Assembly: GCA_900547615.1 (NCBI GenBank)
Contig: URHH01000153.1
Location: forward strand, 1 to 5,681
Direction: 5' to 3'
DNA from: an uncultured Blautia sp.
Lineage (GTDB): Bacteria; Bacillota; Clostridia; Lachnospirales; Lachnospiraceae
DNA length: 5,681 nt
The notes beneath the pieces are model-generated. The model was not told the origin of the DNA. It worked only from the letters and a program-made list of their open reading frames with translations, and made no database searches. The translations under genes were made by a program, and so were the position numbers. Each line of letters starts with the position of its first letter. Within the stretch, counting starts at the first letter, position 1. Below, piece by piece: positions 5,159 through 5,681 of the stretch.

Positions 5159-5681
5159 CAAAAACTCCTTTTTCTGTCAAAAATTTAAGGATCCGTCCAT
5201 TTCCCTTATCGTTAAGAGATAAGCCGTTCCAATTTTCCGGCTCTCCCTCTCCGCAGACATCAATCCCCAGAAGCGGAATCCTGTTTTCGCTTAAATAAGA
5301 AAAAACCTCTTCCAGAAAATCAAAAAGCTCCTCTTCTTTTGTGTCTCCCTGACTCCACCCGGTACAGGCTTCCTCCTCGCAGAGAATATCTCTGTCTACC
5401 GATATATATAATGGAAGGGAAATTTTTTCCACATACTGTTTAATGAGGCTTCTGTTCCCCTCTTTATATGCTTCCCACAGTCTTTCCCTTCCAAAGAACT
5501 CTGTTTTTTCCCGAAAAGAAGCTTCCACTTCCTCCCAGTCCTTCTGAGGCGGTCCCGTAAGAAAAACCTTCTTTAAATATGACTGCATTTCCAGAGCATG
5601 GGCAATCCAGCCGCCGCAGGAAAGGAATCCTCCAAAAGCCGGAAGCTGCATATCCGTATGATTATCAAGTACGAGAAGCTG
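5148..5681 (-). CDS. Arginase-fold (ureohydrolase-like / UPF0489-like) protein, C-terminal part
   Basis: The frame is open to the window edge, so the gene starts upstream of it. The visible part is 177 residues, beginning QLLVLDNHTDMQLPAFGG. The ATG at 5649-5651 (the M of HTDMQ) is internal to a conserved motif and is not the real start. DNHTD has the spacing of the arginase metal motif DAHxD, and LYISVDRDIL supplies the later SxDxD-type acids. CTGWSQGD and LLGIDVCGE follow where arginase-fold proteins have their last sheet strands and a metal-near acid. From family knowledge this suggests a dinuclear-metal hydrolase of the arginase/deacetylase fold. The canonical GGDHS motif would lie outside the window, and the substrate is unknown. 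UPF0489 is the nearest family I can suggest, without certainty. The stop TGA (5150-5148) falls inside the lgt start region. Confidence 0.62.
   Translation of the reverse strand, partial: QLLVLDNHTDMQLPAFGGFLSCGGWIAHALEMQSYLKKVFLTGPPQKDWEEVEASFREKTEFFGRERLWEAYKEGNRSLIKQYVEKISLPLYISVDRDILCEEEACTGWSQGDTKEEELFDFLEEVFSYLSENRIPLLGIDVCGEGEPENWNGLSLNDKGNGRILKFLTEKGVFDEK
5165..5170 (-). promoter_or_regulatory. Ribosome binding site that fixes the lgt start
   Basis: AAGGAG stands 6 bases before ATG 5158 but only 3 bases before the in-frame TTG at 5161. This decides for the ATG. The site lies within the last codons of the upstream arginase-fold gene. Confidence 0.75.

Noticed and set aside
1..5681. CRISPR array, tRNA, rRNA, insertion sequence or integrase
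   Set aside because: No regularly spaced repeats, no cloverleaf-like sequences, and no transposase or recombinase motifs were seen on either strand.

Overview
The window is a moderately AT-rich stretch with every supportable gene on the minus strand. It reads as chromosome of an anaerobic Firmicute, most likely Clostridia of the Lachnospiraceae type. The reasons are strong AGGAGG-like ribosome sites, a clostridial Lgt variant, a cytosolic GH20 hexosaminidase, and the start of an S8 peptidase whose propeptide resembles the clostridial Csp-like group. The species cannot be named from the sequence.

In the direction of transcription (high to low coordinates) there are three blocks. (1) 5681-4374: the C-terminal part of an arginase-fold protein, overlapping lgt (prolipoprotein diacylglyceryl transferase), and closed by a clear intrinsic terminator that includes the lgt stop codon. 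(2) 4370-2384: a fresh promoter with a 15-bp palindrome between its -35 and -10 boxes, followed by a 638-residue GH20 beta-hexosaminidase. No convincing terminator follows it. (3) 2325-405: a compact two-gene cassette with its own near-consensus promoter and strong ribosome site. It encodes an ABC-type AAA ATPase (RloA/AAA_21 type) and an RloB-family TOPRIM protein, joined by a TAATG overlap. After it, at 352-1, the 5' end of an S8 peptidase gene runs out of the window.

The ATPase plus TOPRIM pair has the architecture of known phage-defence systems (AbiL with RloB; PARIS with DUF4435; more distantly OLD and Gabija). The expected logic is that the ATPase senses infection and holds or releases a TOPRIM nuclease effector. 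The cassette is bracketed by an imperfect direct repeat of about 20 bp (362-381 and 2357-2378, sharing the 9-mer CAAACAGAT). Collapsing the repeat would put the S8 gene 36 bases behind the GH20 stop, with its ribosome site intact. This suggests a defence cassette inserted cleanly into a former GH20-S8 gene pair, and it is the most interesting observation here.
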